From the NCBI GenBank assembly GCA_946480245.1, contig CAMLIZ010000093.1, forward strand, positions 1-17,420: a stretch of 17,420 nt of DNA. Direction: 5' to 3'. Shown one piece after another: positions 1 to 9,459 of the stretch (position 1 is its first letter; the number at the start of each line of letters is the position of its first letter). The stretch is from an uncultured Pseudomonadota bacterium. Lineage in GTDB: Bacteria; Pseudomonadota; Gammaproteobacteria; Burkholderiales; Burkholderiaceae. The position numbers and the translations under genes are program-made. The notes beneath the pieces were generated by a model. That model searched no databases, had not been told where the DNA came from, and saw only the letters and a list, made by a program, of their open reading frames with translations.

Positions 1-2
1 TC

Positions 3-3000
3 GGCCGCGTGATCGGCGTCGACTTCGGCCTGGTGATCCCCGACGAGCGCAAGACCCTGCGCGCCGGTGCCATCAAGCCGATGCAGACACCGGCCTGGAA
101 GGAATGCCAGGACGACCTGATGAAGTACGCCGGCGAGGCCGGCATCCCGCGTGACACGCCCTGGAACCAGCTCACCGATGGCCAGCGCCAGTGGGTGATC
201 GACGGTTCGCCGCACTGGAACGGCAACTGGAACAAGCAGTGGTACGGCGTGCGCCGCTTCTTCGAATACCTGGAGAGCAAGGCGTACAAGATGCACATCC
301 GGGTGCTCTTGTCCAAGTACCGCAGCTACACGCCCTGCCACGCCTGCGGCGGCGCGCGCCTGAAGCTCGAGTCGCTGCTGTGGCGCCTCGGGTCCAAGGC
401 CGATGCCGATGGCGTGATGGCAGCGTCGCAGCGCTTCCTGCCGGTGGGGGCCGACTGGTCGCGCGCGCAACTCGAGGCGCTGCCCGGCCTCACGGTGCAC
501 GACCTGATGCTGCTGCCGATCGAGCGCCTGCGTCGCTTCTTCGACGGCCTCACGCTCAACGATGCGCTGCTCGACGAAGCCCTGAAGCTGCTGCTGGACG
601 AGATGCGCACGCGGCTCAAGTACCTGTGCGACGTGGGCCTGGGCTACCTCACGCTGGACCGGCAAAGCCGCACCCTGAGCGGCGGCGAGGTGCAACGCAT
701 CAACCTCACCACGGCGCTCGGCACCTCGCTGGTCAACACGATGTTCGTGCTCGACGAGCCCAGCATCGGCCTGCATCCGCGCGACATGAACCGCATCGTC
801 GAGGCCATGCACCGGCTGCGCGATGCCGGCAACACGCTGGTGGTGGTGGAGCATGACCCGGCGGTGATGCTGGCCGCCGACCGCCTGATCGACATGGGCC
901 CGGGCCCGGGCGAGAAGGGCGGCACGATCGTGTTCGACGGCACACCCGAGGCGATCCGCGAGGCCGACACGCTCACCGGCGCCTACCTGGGCAACCGCAA
1001 GCACGTGGGCATGGGCATCCGGCGCTTCGTCAACGACAGCACGCCCAAGCTCATCGTCGAGGGCGCGCGCGAGCACAACCTCAAGAACGTCAGCGTCGCC
1101 TTCCCGCTGCAGCGGCTGGTCTGTGTGACCGGCGTGTCCGGCTCCGGCAAGAGCACCTTGATGCAGGACGTGCTGTACCCCGCGCTGGCGCGCCACTTCG
1201 GCAAGGCCACGGAAACGCCGGGCGAGCACGACCGCCTGCTCGGCGCCGACTGGCTGGCCGATGCGGTGTTCGTCGACCAGAGCCCGATCGGCAAGACCGC
1301 GCGCTCCAACCCGGCCAGCTACGTGGGCGCGTTCGACGAGATCCGCAAGCTGTTCGCCGAGGCGCCGCTGGCCCGCGAGCGCGGCTACGGGCCCGGCATG
1401 TTCAGCTTCAATGCCGGCGACGGCCGCTGCCCCACCTGCGGCGGCTCCGGTTTCGAGCACGTGGAGATGCAGTTCCTCTCCGACGTGTACCTGCGCTGCC
1501 CCGACTGCGAAGGCACGCGCTACCGCCCCGAGATCCTGGACGTGAAGATCGTGCGCGGCCCGCGGCAGCTGAGCGTGGCCGACGTGCTGGAGCTCACGGT
1601 GAGCGAGGCAGCGCAGTGCTTCCGCGACGACCGCGAGGTGGTCAACAAGCTGCAGCCGATCGTCGACGTGGGCCTCGAATACGTGCGCCTCGGCCAGCCG
1701 GTGCCCACGCTGAGCGGCGGCGAGGCGCAGCGGCTCAAGCTCGCCGGCTTCCTCGCGGAGGCGGCCAGCACCGCATCGCAAAGCCGGCAGGCGGTGGCCA
1801 AGAAGGGCACGCTGTTCCTGTTCGACGAGCCGACCACCGGGCTGCACTTCGACGACATCGCCAAGCTGATGCGCGCACTGCGCAAGCTGCTCGATGCCGG
1901 CCATTCACTGATCGTGATCGAGCACAACCTCGACGTGGTGCGTGCGGCCGACTGGATCGTCGACCTCGGCCCCGAGGGCGGCGAGGCCGGTGGCGAGCTG
2001 GTGTGCGCCGGCACGCCGGACGATGTGAAGGCCTGCGCCGGCTCGCACACCGGCAAGGCGCTGCGCGACTACGAACAGCAGATGGGCTACGCGCTGCAGG
2101 CGGAGGAGGGCGTGCCGCTGCAGGCGTACCTGAAGAAGGCGCGCCGCGTCGCCAGCGAGGTGGACGAGTCGATCCGCATCGTCAACGCGCGCGAGCACAA
2201 CCTGAAGTCGCTGAACGTCGACATCCCGCGCGGCAAGTTCAGCGTGATCACCGGCGTGTCGGGCTCGGGCAAGAGCACGCTCGCCTTCGACATCCTGTTC
2301 AACGAAGGCCAGCGGCGCTACCTCGAATCGCTGAACGCGTATGCACGCAGCATCGTGCAGCCGGCCGGCCGGCCGGAGGTGGACGCGGTGTACGGCATCC
2401 CGCCCACGGTGGCGATCGAGCAGCGCCTGAGTCGCGGCGGGCGCAAGAGCACGGTGGCCACCACCACCGAGGTGTGGCACTTCCTGCGCCTGCTGTACGT
2501 GAAGCTGGGCGTGCAGCACTGCATCCACGACGGCACGCCGGTGATGCCGCAAAGTGCCGAGAGCATCGCGGCGCAGCTGCTGCGCGACCATCGCGGCGAA
2601 CATGTGGGCCTGCTGGCGCCGCTGGTGGTCAACCGCAAGGGCGTGTACACCGACCTGGCCAAGTGGGCCAAGGCGCGCGGCCACACGCACCTGCGCGTCG
2701 ATGGCGAGTTCCTCAAGGTGGACCCCTGGCCGCGGCTGGACCGCTTCAAGGAACACACGCTGGAGCTGCCGGTGGGCGACATCGTGGTCACCCCGGAGAA
2801 CGAGGCCGAGCTGCGCACACTGCTGGCCAAGGCGCTGGAGCTGGGCAAGGGCGTGATGCACCTGCTGCATCCGCTGAACGGCCTGGCCGCGCTGATGGAG
2901 CGCGGTGCGTCCACGGCGGACCATGGCCGCGTCACCGTGTTCTCCACCAAGCGCGCCTGCCCCACCTGCGGCACCAGCTACCCCGAGCTGGACCCGCGCA

Positions 3001-4820
3001 TGTTCTCGTACAACAGCAAGCACGGCTGGTGCACCACCTGCGTGGGCACCGGGCTGGCGCTGACGCGCGAGCAGCGCAAGGCGTACGACGACTCCGTGCG
3101 CGACGACGACAACCGCGGCCGCGAGCAGAGCTTTCCGTCCGAGGAGGCGGAGGTCGAAGGGGTGGCCGACGAGCCCTGCCCGGACTGCGAGGGCACGCGG
3201 CTCAATCCGGTGTCGCGCTCGGTCAGTTTCGAGCAGCGGCCGATCACCTCGGTGGCGCGTGATTCGGTGAGCGAGGCGCGCGACTGGATCGCCGGCCTCA
3301 GCCTTGGCGGCCGCACGGCCGAGATCGCGCGCGACGTGGTCAGCGAGATCCGCAGCCGGCTCGAGTTCCTCGAGTCGGTGGGGCTGGAGTACCTCACGCT
3401 GGACCGCGCCGCACCCACGCTCAGCGGCGGCGAGGCGCAGCGCATCCGGCTGGCGGCGCAGCTGGGCAGCAACCTGCAGGGCGTGTGCTACGTGCTCGAC
3501 GAGCCCACGATCGGCCTGCACCCGCGCGACAACCGCATCCTGCTGGACGCGCTGGAAACACTGAGCGGCAAGGGCAACACGTTGGTGGTGGTGGAGCACG
3601 ACGAGGACACCATCCGCCGCGCCGACCATGTGATCGACATCGGCCCGGGGGCCGGCAAGCGCGGCGGCCGTGTGATCGCGCAAGGGCAGCCGGCCGAGCT
3701 GGCGCGCCACCCCGATTCAGTGACCGGGCGCTTTCTGGCCCGCCCGCTGAAGCACCCGATCGCCGAGCGGCGGCCGGTGTCGCCGGGCGCGCCGGCGCTG
3801 TTGCTGAAGGGCGCGTCGCTGCACAACCTGCAGCACATCGACGTGCGCGTGCCCTTGCAGCGCCTGGTGGCGGTGACGGGCGTCTCGGGCTCCGGCAAGA
3901 GCACCTTGGCGCGCGACGTGCTGCTGGCCAATGTGCAGGCGCTGGTGGCGCATCGTGGCAAGAAGCCCACTTTGCTCGCTGGCTGCAGCGCGCTCGAAGG
4001 CAGCGGCGCGATCGACCGCGTGCTCGAGGTCGACCAGACGCCCATCGGCAAGACGCCGCGCTCCTGCCCGGCCACCTACATCGGCTTCTGGGACGCGATC
4101 CGCAAGCTCTTCGCCGAAACGCTGGAGGCCAAGGCGCGCGGCTATGCGCCCAACCGCTTCTCGTTCAACACCGGCGAAGGCCGCTGCCCGGCGTGCGAGG
4201 GCCAGGGCATGCGCACGATCGAAATGGCGTTCCTGCCCGACGTGAAGGTGCCGTGCGACCAGTGCCACGGGCTGCGCTTCAACCCGGAGACGCTGGCGGT
4301 GAGCTGGCGCGGCAAGAGCATCGGCGACGTGCTGGCCATGGAGGTGGACGAGGCGGTGCAGTTCTTCGCCAGCATGCCCAGCATCGCGCACCCGCTGCAG
4401 CTGTTGCAGGACGTGGGGCTGGGCTACCTCACGCTGGGCCAGCCGTCGCCCACCCTGAGCGGCGGCGAGGCGCAACGCATCAAGCTGGTCACCGAGCTCA
4501 GCAAGGTGCGCGACGACGTCACGCGGCGCGGCCAGAAGCCGCCGCATACGCTGTACGTGCTGGACGAACCGACCGTGGGCCTGCACATGGCCGACGTGGA
4601 AAAGCTGATCCGCGTGCTGCACCGGCTGGTGGCCGGCGGCCACAGCGTGGTGGTGATCGAGCACGATCTCGACGTGATTGCCGAAGCCGACTGGGTCATC
4701 GACCTGGGCCCCGAAGGCGGCCGCAACGGCGGCCGCGTGGTGGCCGAAGGCACGCCGGAAGCAGTGGTACAAGCGGGCACCCACACAGGCGCATCCCTGA
4801 CGCCGGTACTCGCCCGCTGA
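3..4820 (+). CDS. uvrA: Tandem-duplicated UvrA-type ABC ATPase (excinuclease ABC subunit A), 5' truncated by the window edge
   Basis: UvrA proteins are DNA-damage-sensing ABC ATPases that load UvrB in nucleotide excision repair. The frame is open to the left edge, so the start is upstream; residues here are counted from the GTG codon at 9 (about 1603 residues to the TGA at 4818-4820). Four ABC modules are visible. Module 1 lacks its Walker A (outside the window) but has a CxxC at 110-113, LSGGEVQRI at 223 and Walker B at 245. Module 2 has Walker A 375-383, zinc cysteines 474/477/497/500, LSGGEAQRL at 568 and Walker B near 602. Module 3 has Walker A 749-757, a UvrB-binding-like region, cysteines 984/987/1008/1011 and 1057/1060, LSGGEAQRI at 1138 and Walker B near 1160. 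Module 4 has Walker A 1291-1299, cysteines 1393/1396/1416/1419, LSGGEAQRI at 1483 and Walker B near 1515. E. coli UvrA has two modules in about 940 residues, so this is two UvrA units in one chain, as known in Burkholderiales. Whether it replaces or supplements a normal UvrA cannot be seen here. Confidence 0.95.
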   Translation, partial: GRVIGVDFGLVIPDERKTLRAGAIKPMQTPAWKECQDDLMKYAGEAGIPRDTPWNQLTDGQRQWVIDGSPHWNGNWNKQWYGVRRFFEYLESKAYKMHIRVLLSKYRSYTPCHACGGARLKLESLLWRLGSKADADGVMAASQRFLPVGADWSRAQLEALPGLTVHDLMLLPIERLRRFFDGLTLNDALLDEALKLLLDEMRTRLKYLCDVGLGYLTLDRQSRTLSGGEVQRINLTTALGTSLVNTMFVLDEPSIGLHPRDMNRIVEAMHRLRDAGNTLVVVEHDPAVMLAADRLIDMGPGPGEKGGTIVFDGTPEAIREADTLTGAYLGNRKHVGMGIRRFVNDSTPKLIVEGAREHNLKNVSVAFPLQRLVCVTGVSGSGKSTLMQDVLYPALARHFGKATETPGEHDRLLGADWLADAVFVDQSPIGKTARSNPASYVGAFDEIRKLFAEAPLARERGYGPGMFSFNAGDGRCPTCGGSGFEHVEMQFLSDVYLRCPDCEGTRYRPEILDVKIVRGPRQLSVADVLELTVSEAAQCFRDDREVVNKLQPIVDVGLEYVRLGQPVPTLSGGEAQRLKLAGFLAEAASTASQSRQAVAKKGTLFLFDEPTTGLHFDDIAKLMRALRKLLDAGHSLIVIEHNLDVVRAADWIVDLGPEGGEAGGELVCAGTPDDVKACAGSHTGKALRDYEQQMGYALQAEEGVPLQAYLKKARRVASEVDESIRIVNAREHNLKSLNVDIPRGKFSVITGVSGSGKSTLAFDILFNEGQRRYLESLNAYARSIVQPAGRPEVDAVYGIPPTVAIEQRLSRGGRKSTVATTTEVWHFLRLLYVKLGVQHCIHDGTPVMPQSAESIAAQLLRDHRGEHVGLLAPLVVNRKGVYTDLAKWAKARGHTHLRVDGEFLKVDPWPRLDRFKEHTLELPVGDIVVTPENEAELRTLLAKALELGKGVMHLLHPLNGLAALMERGASTADHGRVTVFSTKRACPTCGTSYPELDPRMFSYNSKHGWCTTCVGTGLALTREQRKAYDDSVRDDDNRGREQSFPSEEAEVEGVADEPCPDCEGTRLNPVSRSVSFEQRPITSVARDSVSEARDWIAGLSLGGRTAEIARDVVSEIRSRLEFLESVGLEYLTLDRAAPTLSGGEAQRIRLAAQLGSNLQGVCYVLDEPTIGLHPRDNRILLDALETLSGKGNTLVVVEHDEDTIRRADHVIDIGPGAGKRGGRVIAQGQPAELARHPDSVTGRFLARPLKHPIAERRPVSPGAPALLLKGASLHNLQHIDVRVPLQRLVAVTGVSGSGKSTLARDVLLANVQALVAHRGKKPTLLAGCSALEGSGAIDRVLEVDQTPIGKTPRSCPATYIGFWDAIRKLFAETLEAKARGYAPNRFSFNTGEGRCPACEGQGMRTIEMAFLPDVKVPCDQCHGLRFNPETLAVSWRGKSIGDVLAMEVDEAVQFFASMPSIAHPLQLLQDVGLGYLTLGQPSPTLSGGEAQRIKLVTELSKVRDDVTRRGQKPPHTLYVLDEPTVGLHMADVEKLIRVLHRLVAGGHSVVVIEHDLDVIAEADWVIDLGPEGGRNGGRVVAEGTPEAVVQAGTHTGASLTPVLAR

Positions 4821-4823
4821 CCA

Positions 4824-4842
4824 CCGAGGGCCAGGCCCTCGG
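4824..4842. repeat. Perfect 9-bp palindrome just after the uvrA stop
   Basis: CCGAGGGCC, one A, then GGCCCTCGG, starting three bases after the uvrA stop codon. As RNA it would fold as a GC hairpin with a small loop. No T-run follows, so it is at best a weak or Rho-assisted terminator. It overlaps the left arm of the inverted pair at 4833-4923. Confidence 0.5.
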
Positions 4843-4923
4843 CCGGTGAGGCCTGCTGTGCGACATGCCGTGACTTGCGTCCCGCGGCTGTCGTCAGCCA
4901 GTGCGCTCACCGGCCCAGGGCCC
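4833..4923. repeat. Inverted pair of 18-base arms between convergent genes
   Basis: The arm at 4833-4850 and the reverse complement of 4906-4923 match at 16 of 18 positions, including a perfect 10-base match (GGCCGGTGAG at 4841-4850 against CTCACCGGCC at 4906-4915). They are separated by 55 bases. The 115-base gap holds this structure and no credible gene. It lies between the plus-strand uvrA and the minus-strand TPR-like gene, so each transcript meets one copy in the same orientation after its stop. A convergent terminator pair or a REP/BIME-like element are the two obvious readings. Confidence 0.5.
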
Positions 4924-4935
4924 GGCGTCTCCTTC

Positions 4936-5472
4936 TCACATCACGGCCTGCGCGCGGGTGCGCGGCTCGTCGTTGAGCACGCGGCCATCGGGCCGCACCA
5001 GCAGGTGCAGTGCGCGGCACTGCAGCGCGATCGCGTCATCGTGGTCGCCGCAGCGATCGAGCGCCTCGCTGGTGCGCATCAGCACCTGCAGTTCCCAGAA
5101 CGGATCGGCGGCATGGCGCGCGAGGCTGGCTGCCTCGAAGGCGTGGTCGCGGGCACGTTCGCGGGCGCGGTGCGCGGCGCGCGCATCGTCGCGCGCCAGT
5201 GCCTCGGCATCGTCCACCGCCAGCTCGGCCAGTTCGCACAGCAGGTCGACGCTGGCGTCCGCGGCCGCCAGGCAGCGCGACAGGCGCAGGGCCTGCTGCA
5301 AGTAGGTCTGGGCCGGCGGGCGGGCACCCAAGGCACGGTACGCGCGGCCCACATCGGCCAGAGCACGGGCCTTCAGTGCGGGCGCTGCGGCCTCGGCCGC
5401 GTCCAGTGCCTCGATCGCGAGTGCCAGCGCGTCGCGTGCGGGCCCGGTCATCAGCGCTTCTCCTGTCCACAT
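4936..5472 (-). CDS. Small TPR-like protein of unknown function
   Basis: I do not recognise a named family. The 178-residue product is Ala/Leu/Arg-rich, apparently all-helical, with no signal peptide or membrane segment. Its helix pairs resemble tetratricopeptide repeats (for example ARALADVGRAYRALG followed by a YLQQALRLSR segment), so a cytoplasmic scaffold or partner role is plausible. The start is the ATG at 5470-5472, because GGAGGGA (minus strand, 5485-5479) lies six bases upstream; the in-frame ATGs at 5496 and 5487 lack such a site. The gene follows the GGDEF gene on the same strand after 105 bases, and its repeats resemble that protein's TPR half in style. It could be a detached TPR module or a partner of that enzyme. 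A plus-strand frame (4846-5571) overlaps it but has no recognisable content. Confidence 0.7.
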   Translation of the reverse strand: MWTGEALMTGPARDALALAIEALDAAEAAAPALKARALADVGRAYRALGARPPAQTYLQQALRLSRCLAAADASVDLLCELAELAVDDAEALARDDARAAHRARERARDHAFEAASLARHAADPFWELQVLMRTSEALDRCGDHDDAIALQCRALHLLVRPDGRVLNDEPRTRAQAVM

Positions 5473-5478
5473 GGTGCT

Positions 5479-5485
5479 TCCCTCC
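5479..5485 (-). promoter_or_regulatory. Strong Shine-Dalgarno site fixing the start of the TPR-like gene
   Basis: On the minus strand the bases GGAGGGA lie six bases before the ATG at 5472. This is the clearest ribosome binding site in the window and is the reason for choosing this start over two earlier in-frame ATGs. Confidence 0.7.
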
Positions 5486-5519
5486 ATGCAGACCATGCTA
5501 GGCCGCGGTGCCGGGCGCG

Positions 5520-5540
5520 AAAGCCCCCCGTCTCGGGGTC
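5520..5540 (-). terminator. Possible weak terminator after the GGDEF gene
   Basis: On the minus strand CCCCG, loop AGA, CGGGG (5538-5526) is followed by GGCTTTC. The stem is only five pairs and the T-run is three bases, so termination would be partial. A second small palindrome, CTGCGT-C-ACGCAG on the minus strand (5576-5564), lies between it and the GGDEF stop codon. Confidence 0.3.
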
Positions 5541-5577
5541 GGCCATCGATTCGCGGGTGCTCGCTGCGTGACGCAGG

Positions 5578-7251
5578 TCACGCTGCAACGCAAACGCGGT
5601 TGCGGCCCTCGTTCTTGGCGCGGTAGAGCGCCTGGTCGGCGCGCTGCAGCACGACCATCGCCTCGGCCTTGTCGCCGGCTTCGGCCACGCCGATGCTCAC
5701 ACTCACGCACAGCCCGGGTGCGAGCAGGTCCCAGTCGTGCTGCTGCACCGAATCGCGCAGGCGCTCGCAGACCTCGAGCGCGATCGAGGCCGGCGCGTCG
5801 ACCAGCACCACCAGGAACTCCTCGCCGCCCAACCGTGCCGCGAGGTCGCGTGCGCGCAGCCGTTCCTGCAGGATGTGAGCGACGCGGCGCAACACGGCAT
5901 CGCCCACGGCGTGGCCGAACTGGTCGTTCACCTGCTTGAAGTGGTCCACGTCGAGTACCGCCACATGCAGCGGATGGCCCTGCGCACGCGCCTGCTCCAC
6001 CAGCGTGGGCAGATCCTGGTCGACGCGGCGGCGGTTGTGCAGGCCGGTCAGCGGATCCTCGTGCGCGTCGCGGTGCAGGGCTTCCGAGCGCGCTTCGAGA
6101 TCGCGCTTCTCGGCCTCCAGTTCGCCGGCCTTCATGCGTTGCCGCGCGGCGTCCATCAGCGCACGGTCGGCCATCAGCAGCGCCTGCTCCATCTCGATGC
6201 GGTTGACCATCAGCCGCGCCTGCGCTTGTGCCTGCAGCGACGCGCGCTGCATCTCGATCTCGTAGTAGGCCTCGCAGTGCGCCAGGGCCGGTTCGAAGCG
6301 GGCCAGCGCCTTGTACGCGCGGTGCAGCGCCGAATGGGTGCGCATGCGCGTGGTCTCGTGGTCGCCGCCGCGCAACTCGTCGAGCACCGCATGCAGCACC
6401 TGCAGCGCCTCCTCGTACAGGCCCTGCCGCAAGCGCAGCTCGCCGAGGTTGTGGCGGCTGCGCATCTCCACCGCGCGAAAGCCGTGCTGCTGCGCGCCTG
6501 CGATCGATTCGGCGAGCAGCCCCTGCGCCTGCTCGAACTCGCCGGCAATCGCCAGCACCTCGGCCAGGTTGCCCTGGGTGACGATCTGCGCGTAGTGGCT
6601 GCCGTCGCGGCGCGCCATCGCGAGTGCCTGCGTGCCGTACTGCCGCGCCCGCAGCAGCGCCTGGTGCGCCGCCTCGTTCTCCGCGCGGCGCGTGTACAGG
6701 TGATGCGCGGCCAGCGTGTTGGCGGTGAGGTTGTTCAGCGCCAGCATCGTGTCGTGCAGGTCGCGCTCCTCCCGCGCGCGCGACAGCGACTGCAGCAGGA
6801 AGCGTTCGCCTTGGGCCGGGTCGCCCAGCCGCTCGTGGCACACGCCGATTCGATTGAGCGCCAGCGTGGTCTGGTGGGGCAGCCCGTGGCTGCGCGCCAC
6901 CTCGAAGGCCAGGGTCGCCGCCTTCAACCCTTCCTCGTGCAGGCCGAGCTCGGTGTAAGCCACTGCCAGCAGGCACAGCGCGTCGGTCTGGGTTGCGGGA
7001 TCGGCCAGTTGCTGGGCCAGCGCGAACGCCTCGCGCCCGGCGACCACCGCGTCCTCGAAACGGCCGAGGCGCCACAGATGCTGGCCCTCGAGCAACGCGG
7101 CCTGCGCCAGCGCCGGCTCGGCACCGCCGGCCGCTTCGCGCGCACGCTGCGCGTGTTCGAGCCCTGCGCGGTGGTTACCCGCGGACAGGGCGGCGCGCGC
7201 GTCCGCAAGCAAGGCTTGCACGTCGGCGGCGGGCGCGGAAGGGGAGTTCAA
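5578..7251 (-). CDS. TPR-repeat diguanylate cyclase (GGDEF)
   Basis: A likely cytoplasmic diguanylate cyclase of 557 residues, making cyclic-di-GMP from two GTP. Residues from about 10 to 340 are tandem TPR-like helix pairs (the MalT/SARP style of sensor scaffold), followed by a charged, probably coiled-coil helix at about 345-392. The GGDEF domain is about 395-557: DPLTGLHNRR from 399, LDVDHFKQVND with metal-binding Asp near 434/436, and the active-site motif GGEEF at 475-479, so it is expected to be active. RARD at 466-469 occupies the RxxD inhibitory site, which predicts product feedback inhibition. No transmembrane segment is seen. The start is uncertain: the only usable upstream codon is TTG at 7251, with no Shine-Dalgarno; the frame is closed by a stop at 7279-7281. 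It lies 27 bases after msrQ on the same strand, so it may be read from msrPQ transcripts. The TPR ligand or partner is unknown. Confidence 0.92.
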   Translation of the reverse strand: MNSPSAPAADVQALLADARAALSAGNHRAGLEHAQRAREAAGGAEPALAQAALLEGQHLWRLGRFEDAVVAGREAFALAQQLADPATQTDALCLLAVAYTELGLHEEGLKAATLAFEVARSHGLPHQTTLALNRIGVCHERLGDPAQGERFLLQSLSRAREERDLHDTMLALNNLTANTLAAHHLYTRRAENEAAHQALLRARQYGTQALAMARRDGSHYAQIVTQGNLAEVLAIAGEFEQAQGLLAESIAGAQQHGFRAVEMRSRHNLGELRLRQGLYEEALQVLHAVLDELRGGDHETTRMRTHSALHRAYKALARFEPALAHCEAYYEIEMQRASLQAQAQARLMVNRIEMEQALLMADRALMDAARQRMKAGELEAEKRDLEARSEALHRDAHEDPLTGLHNRRRVDQDLPTLVEQARAQGHPLHVAVLDVDHFKQVNDQFGHAVGDAVLRRVAHILQERLRARDLAARLGGEEFLVVLVDAPASIALEVCERLRDSVQQHDWDLLAPGLCVSVSIGVAEAGDKAEAMVVLQRADQALYRAKNEGRNRVCVAA

Positions 7252-7278
7252 TGCGGGGAAGGCGGACGGCGGGACGGC

Positions 7279-7962
7279 TCATTGTGCACTCGGGGTGCTC
7301 GGTCCGCGTGCTGCGGCCATGCGCGACGGCGCGGGCGGTTTTGCACGCCCGCCCGCCGCCGCTGCGCGCGTGCGCCAGGCCCGCAGCAGGCGCCAGCCGA
7401 GCAGCACCGCCAGGATGGCGGCATAGACCGACCATTCCGCGAAGTTGTGCTTGGCCGCACGCATCCAGAAGAAGTGCAGCAGCGCCAGCAGCGCAGTGGC
7501 ATACACCAGCCGGTGAAGCGCCTGCCAGCGCGCGGCACCGAGCGTCTTGATCGCGCGGTTGAACGAAGTGGCGGCGAGCGGCCACATCAGCAGCCAGGCA
7601 CTGAAGCCGACGAGGATGAACGGCCGCTTGCCGATGTCGTGCGCGATCGTGGGCCAGTCCAGCCCCTGGTCGAGCCAGCTGTAGCAGAGGAAGTGCAGGC
7701 TGCCGTAGAAGAAGGTGAACAGCCCGAGCATGCGGCGAAAGCGCGCCAGCGCGTGCAGGCCCGTCCATTGGCGCAGCGGCGTGATCGCCAGCGTCAGGCA
7801 CAGCGCACGCAAGGTCCAGTCGCCGCTGCGCCGGATCAGCGCCTCCGCCGGGTTGGCGCCCAGCTGGTCGGCCACCGCGCCATACACCAGCCAGGCCAGC
7901 GGCAGCAGGCACAGCACGAACAGCACCGGCTTGGCCGCCGGATGCAGCAGCAGCTTCTTCAC
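7279..7962 (-). CDS. msrQ: MsrQ, haem-binding membrane subunit of the MsrPQ methionine sulfoxide reductase
   Basis: MsrQ (formerly YedZ) is an inner-membrane b-haem protein that passes electrons from the respiratory chain to periplasmic MsrP. The 227 residues show several hydrophobic segments (about 12-30, 50-62, 80-97, 115-132, 152-167, 176-193) and the family's histidines in GSLH (90), QALH (150) and LLH (163), likely haem ligands. The last 30 residues are a low-complexity Ala/Pro/Arg tail. The start is a GTG at 7962 followed by KKLLLH; a GAAGG-like site overlaps the msrP stop codon. Only ten bases separate it from msrP, so the two genes are almost certainly one operon and translationally linked. 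Family and context agree strongly. Confidence 0.95.
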   Translation of the reverse strand: MKKLLLHPAAKPVLFVLCLLPLAWLVYGAVADQLGANPAEALIRRSGDWTLRALCLTLAITPLRQWTGLHALARFRRMLGLFTFFYGSLHFLCYSWLDQGLDWPTIAHDIGKRPFILVGFSAWLLMWPLAATSFNRAIKTLGAARWQALHRLVYATALLALLHFFWMRAAKHNFAEWSVYAAILAVLLGWRLLRAWRTRAAAAGGRAKPPAPSRMAAARGPSTPSAQ

Positions 7963-7972
7963 GAGGGCGCCT

Positions 7973-8968
<996 letters not shown>

Positions 8969-9004
8969 GGCACGGCTCCAGGTGGGCGACAGCTGTCTGT
9001 CGTG

Positions 9005-9034
9005 TCGGAACCCGAAACCTTACGTGAGGTTCCG
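9005..9034 (-). promoter_or_regulatory. Candidate ECF/sigma-E-like promoter with an inverted repeat upstream of msrP
   Basis: On the minus strand GGAACCT (9033-9027) is followed after 16 bases by TTCCGA (9010-9005). This resembles the sigma-E pattern GGAACTT-N16-TCTGA and would start transcription roughly 30 bases before the msrP ATG. The same bases form a perfect 7-base inverted repeat, CGGAACC (9006-9012) and GGTTCCG (9028-9034), with a smaller nested repeat AACCT-N6-AGGTT at 9016-9031, so a repressor or activator operator is an alternative reading. This is by inspection only. Confidence 0.4.
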
Positions 9035-9054
9035 CCGGCGCGTGCGAGGAGGCC

Positions 9055-9420
9055 TTATCGCAGTTCGGTAAAGCCGGTGTCGTCCACCACGTCGGCGAAG
9101 CCGGAGTCGCCGAACAGGCGCAGCGAATGGCGCGTGATGCGCTCGCGGAAGCTCTTGCGGGCGAACAGCTTGGCCTGCGCCTCGGCCGGCAGGTCGGTGA
9201 TGTTGAGCACGTTCTTGACGATCAGCGCGTCGATCACGTCCTCGATCACGCGCACGAAGTCGGCGTCGAGGCGGTCGAAGTCTTCGCGCCGCGGGGGCGC
9301 CACGCCCAGGAAGGCCAGCACGTCAGGGTGGTCTTCCGCCAGGAACTCGGCTGCCTCGCTGCTCTGGTGGCGGTGCAGGCTTTCGATCTGGCCAGAGGCC
9401 GAGCGGCTGACGAAGGGCAT
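9055..9420 (-). CDS. Uncharacterised 121-residue acidic protein
   Basis: No catalytic motif or characterised family is recognised. From MPFVSRSASGQ the product has 121 residues, is acidic and probably soluble: there is no signal peptide, membrane segment or cysteine. A central amphipathic segment (DADFVRVIEDVIDALIVKN) and the following ITDLPAEAQ/KLFARKSFRERI region look helical. I recall similar short proteins in Burkholderiales, sometimes mislabelled as tryptophan-synthase-beta-like; nothing here supports such activity. The ATG at 9420 is preferred over an in-frame TTG at 9453 because the extra residues (MIAGCGYSGCT) look unlike the rest and a TATAGT hexamer lies inside that extension. It sits between ccsB (33 bases upstream) and msrP (86 bases downstream). 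Confidence 0.75.
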   Translation of the reverse strand: MPFVSRSASGQIESLHRHQSSEAAEFLAEDHPDVLAFLGVAPPRREDFDRLDADFVRVIEDVIDALIVKNVLNITDLPAEAQAKLFARKSFRERITRHSLRLFGDSGFADVVDDTGFTELR

Positions 9421-9429
9421 GGTGCAGCC

Positions 9430-9459
9430 ACTATAGCCACACCCCGCGATCAATCACAA
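9430..9459 (-). promoter_or_regulatory. Candidate sigma-70 promoter for the 121-residue protein, with little or no leader
   Basis: On the minus strand TTGTGA (9459-9454, containing the ccsB stop codon) and TATAGT (9435-9430) are separated by 18 bases. The -10 matches consensus at five of six positions and the -35 at four of six. Only nine bases lie between TATAGT and the ATG, and no Shine-Dalgarno is present, so a leaderless or nearly leaderless transcript is predicted. Confidence 0.45.

Noticed and set aside
1905..3710. 601-codon open frame on the minus strand inside uvrA
   Set aside because: Antisense to well-conserved UvrA modules, rich in Ala/Arg/Gln/His with no motif; a shadow typical of high-GC genes.
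3485..4849. 454-codon plus-strand frame overlapping the end of uvrA
   Set aside because: Arg/Ala/Gly-rich, no domain, and displaced by the UvrA frame with its ABC motifs.
4846..5571. 241-codon plus-strand frame opposite the TPR-like gene
   Set aside because: No recognisable content or ribosome binding site; the minus-strand gene has a strong Shine-Dalgarno and TPR-like helices.
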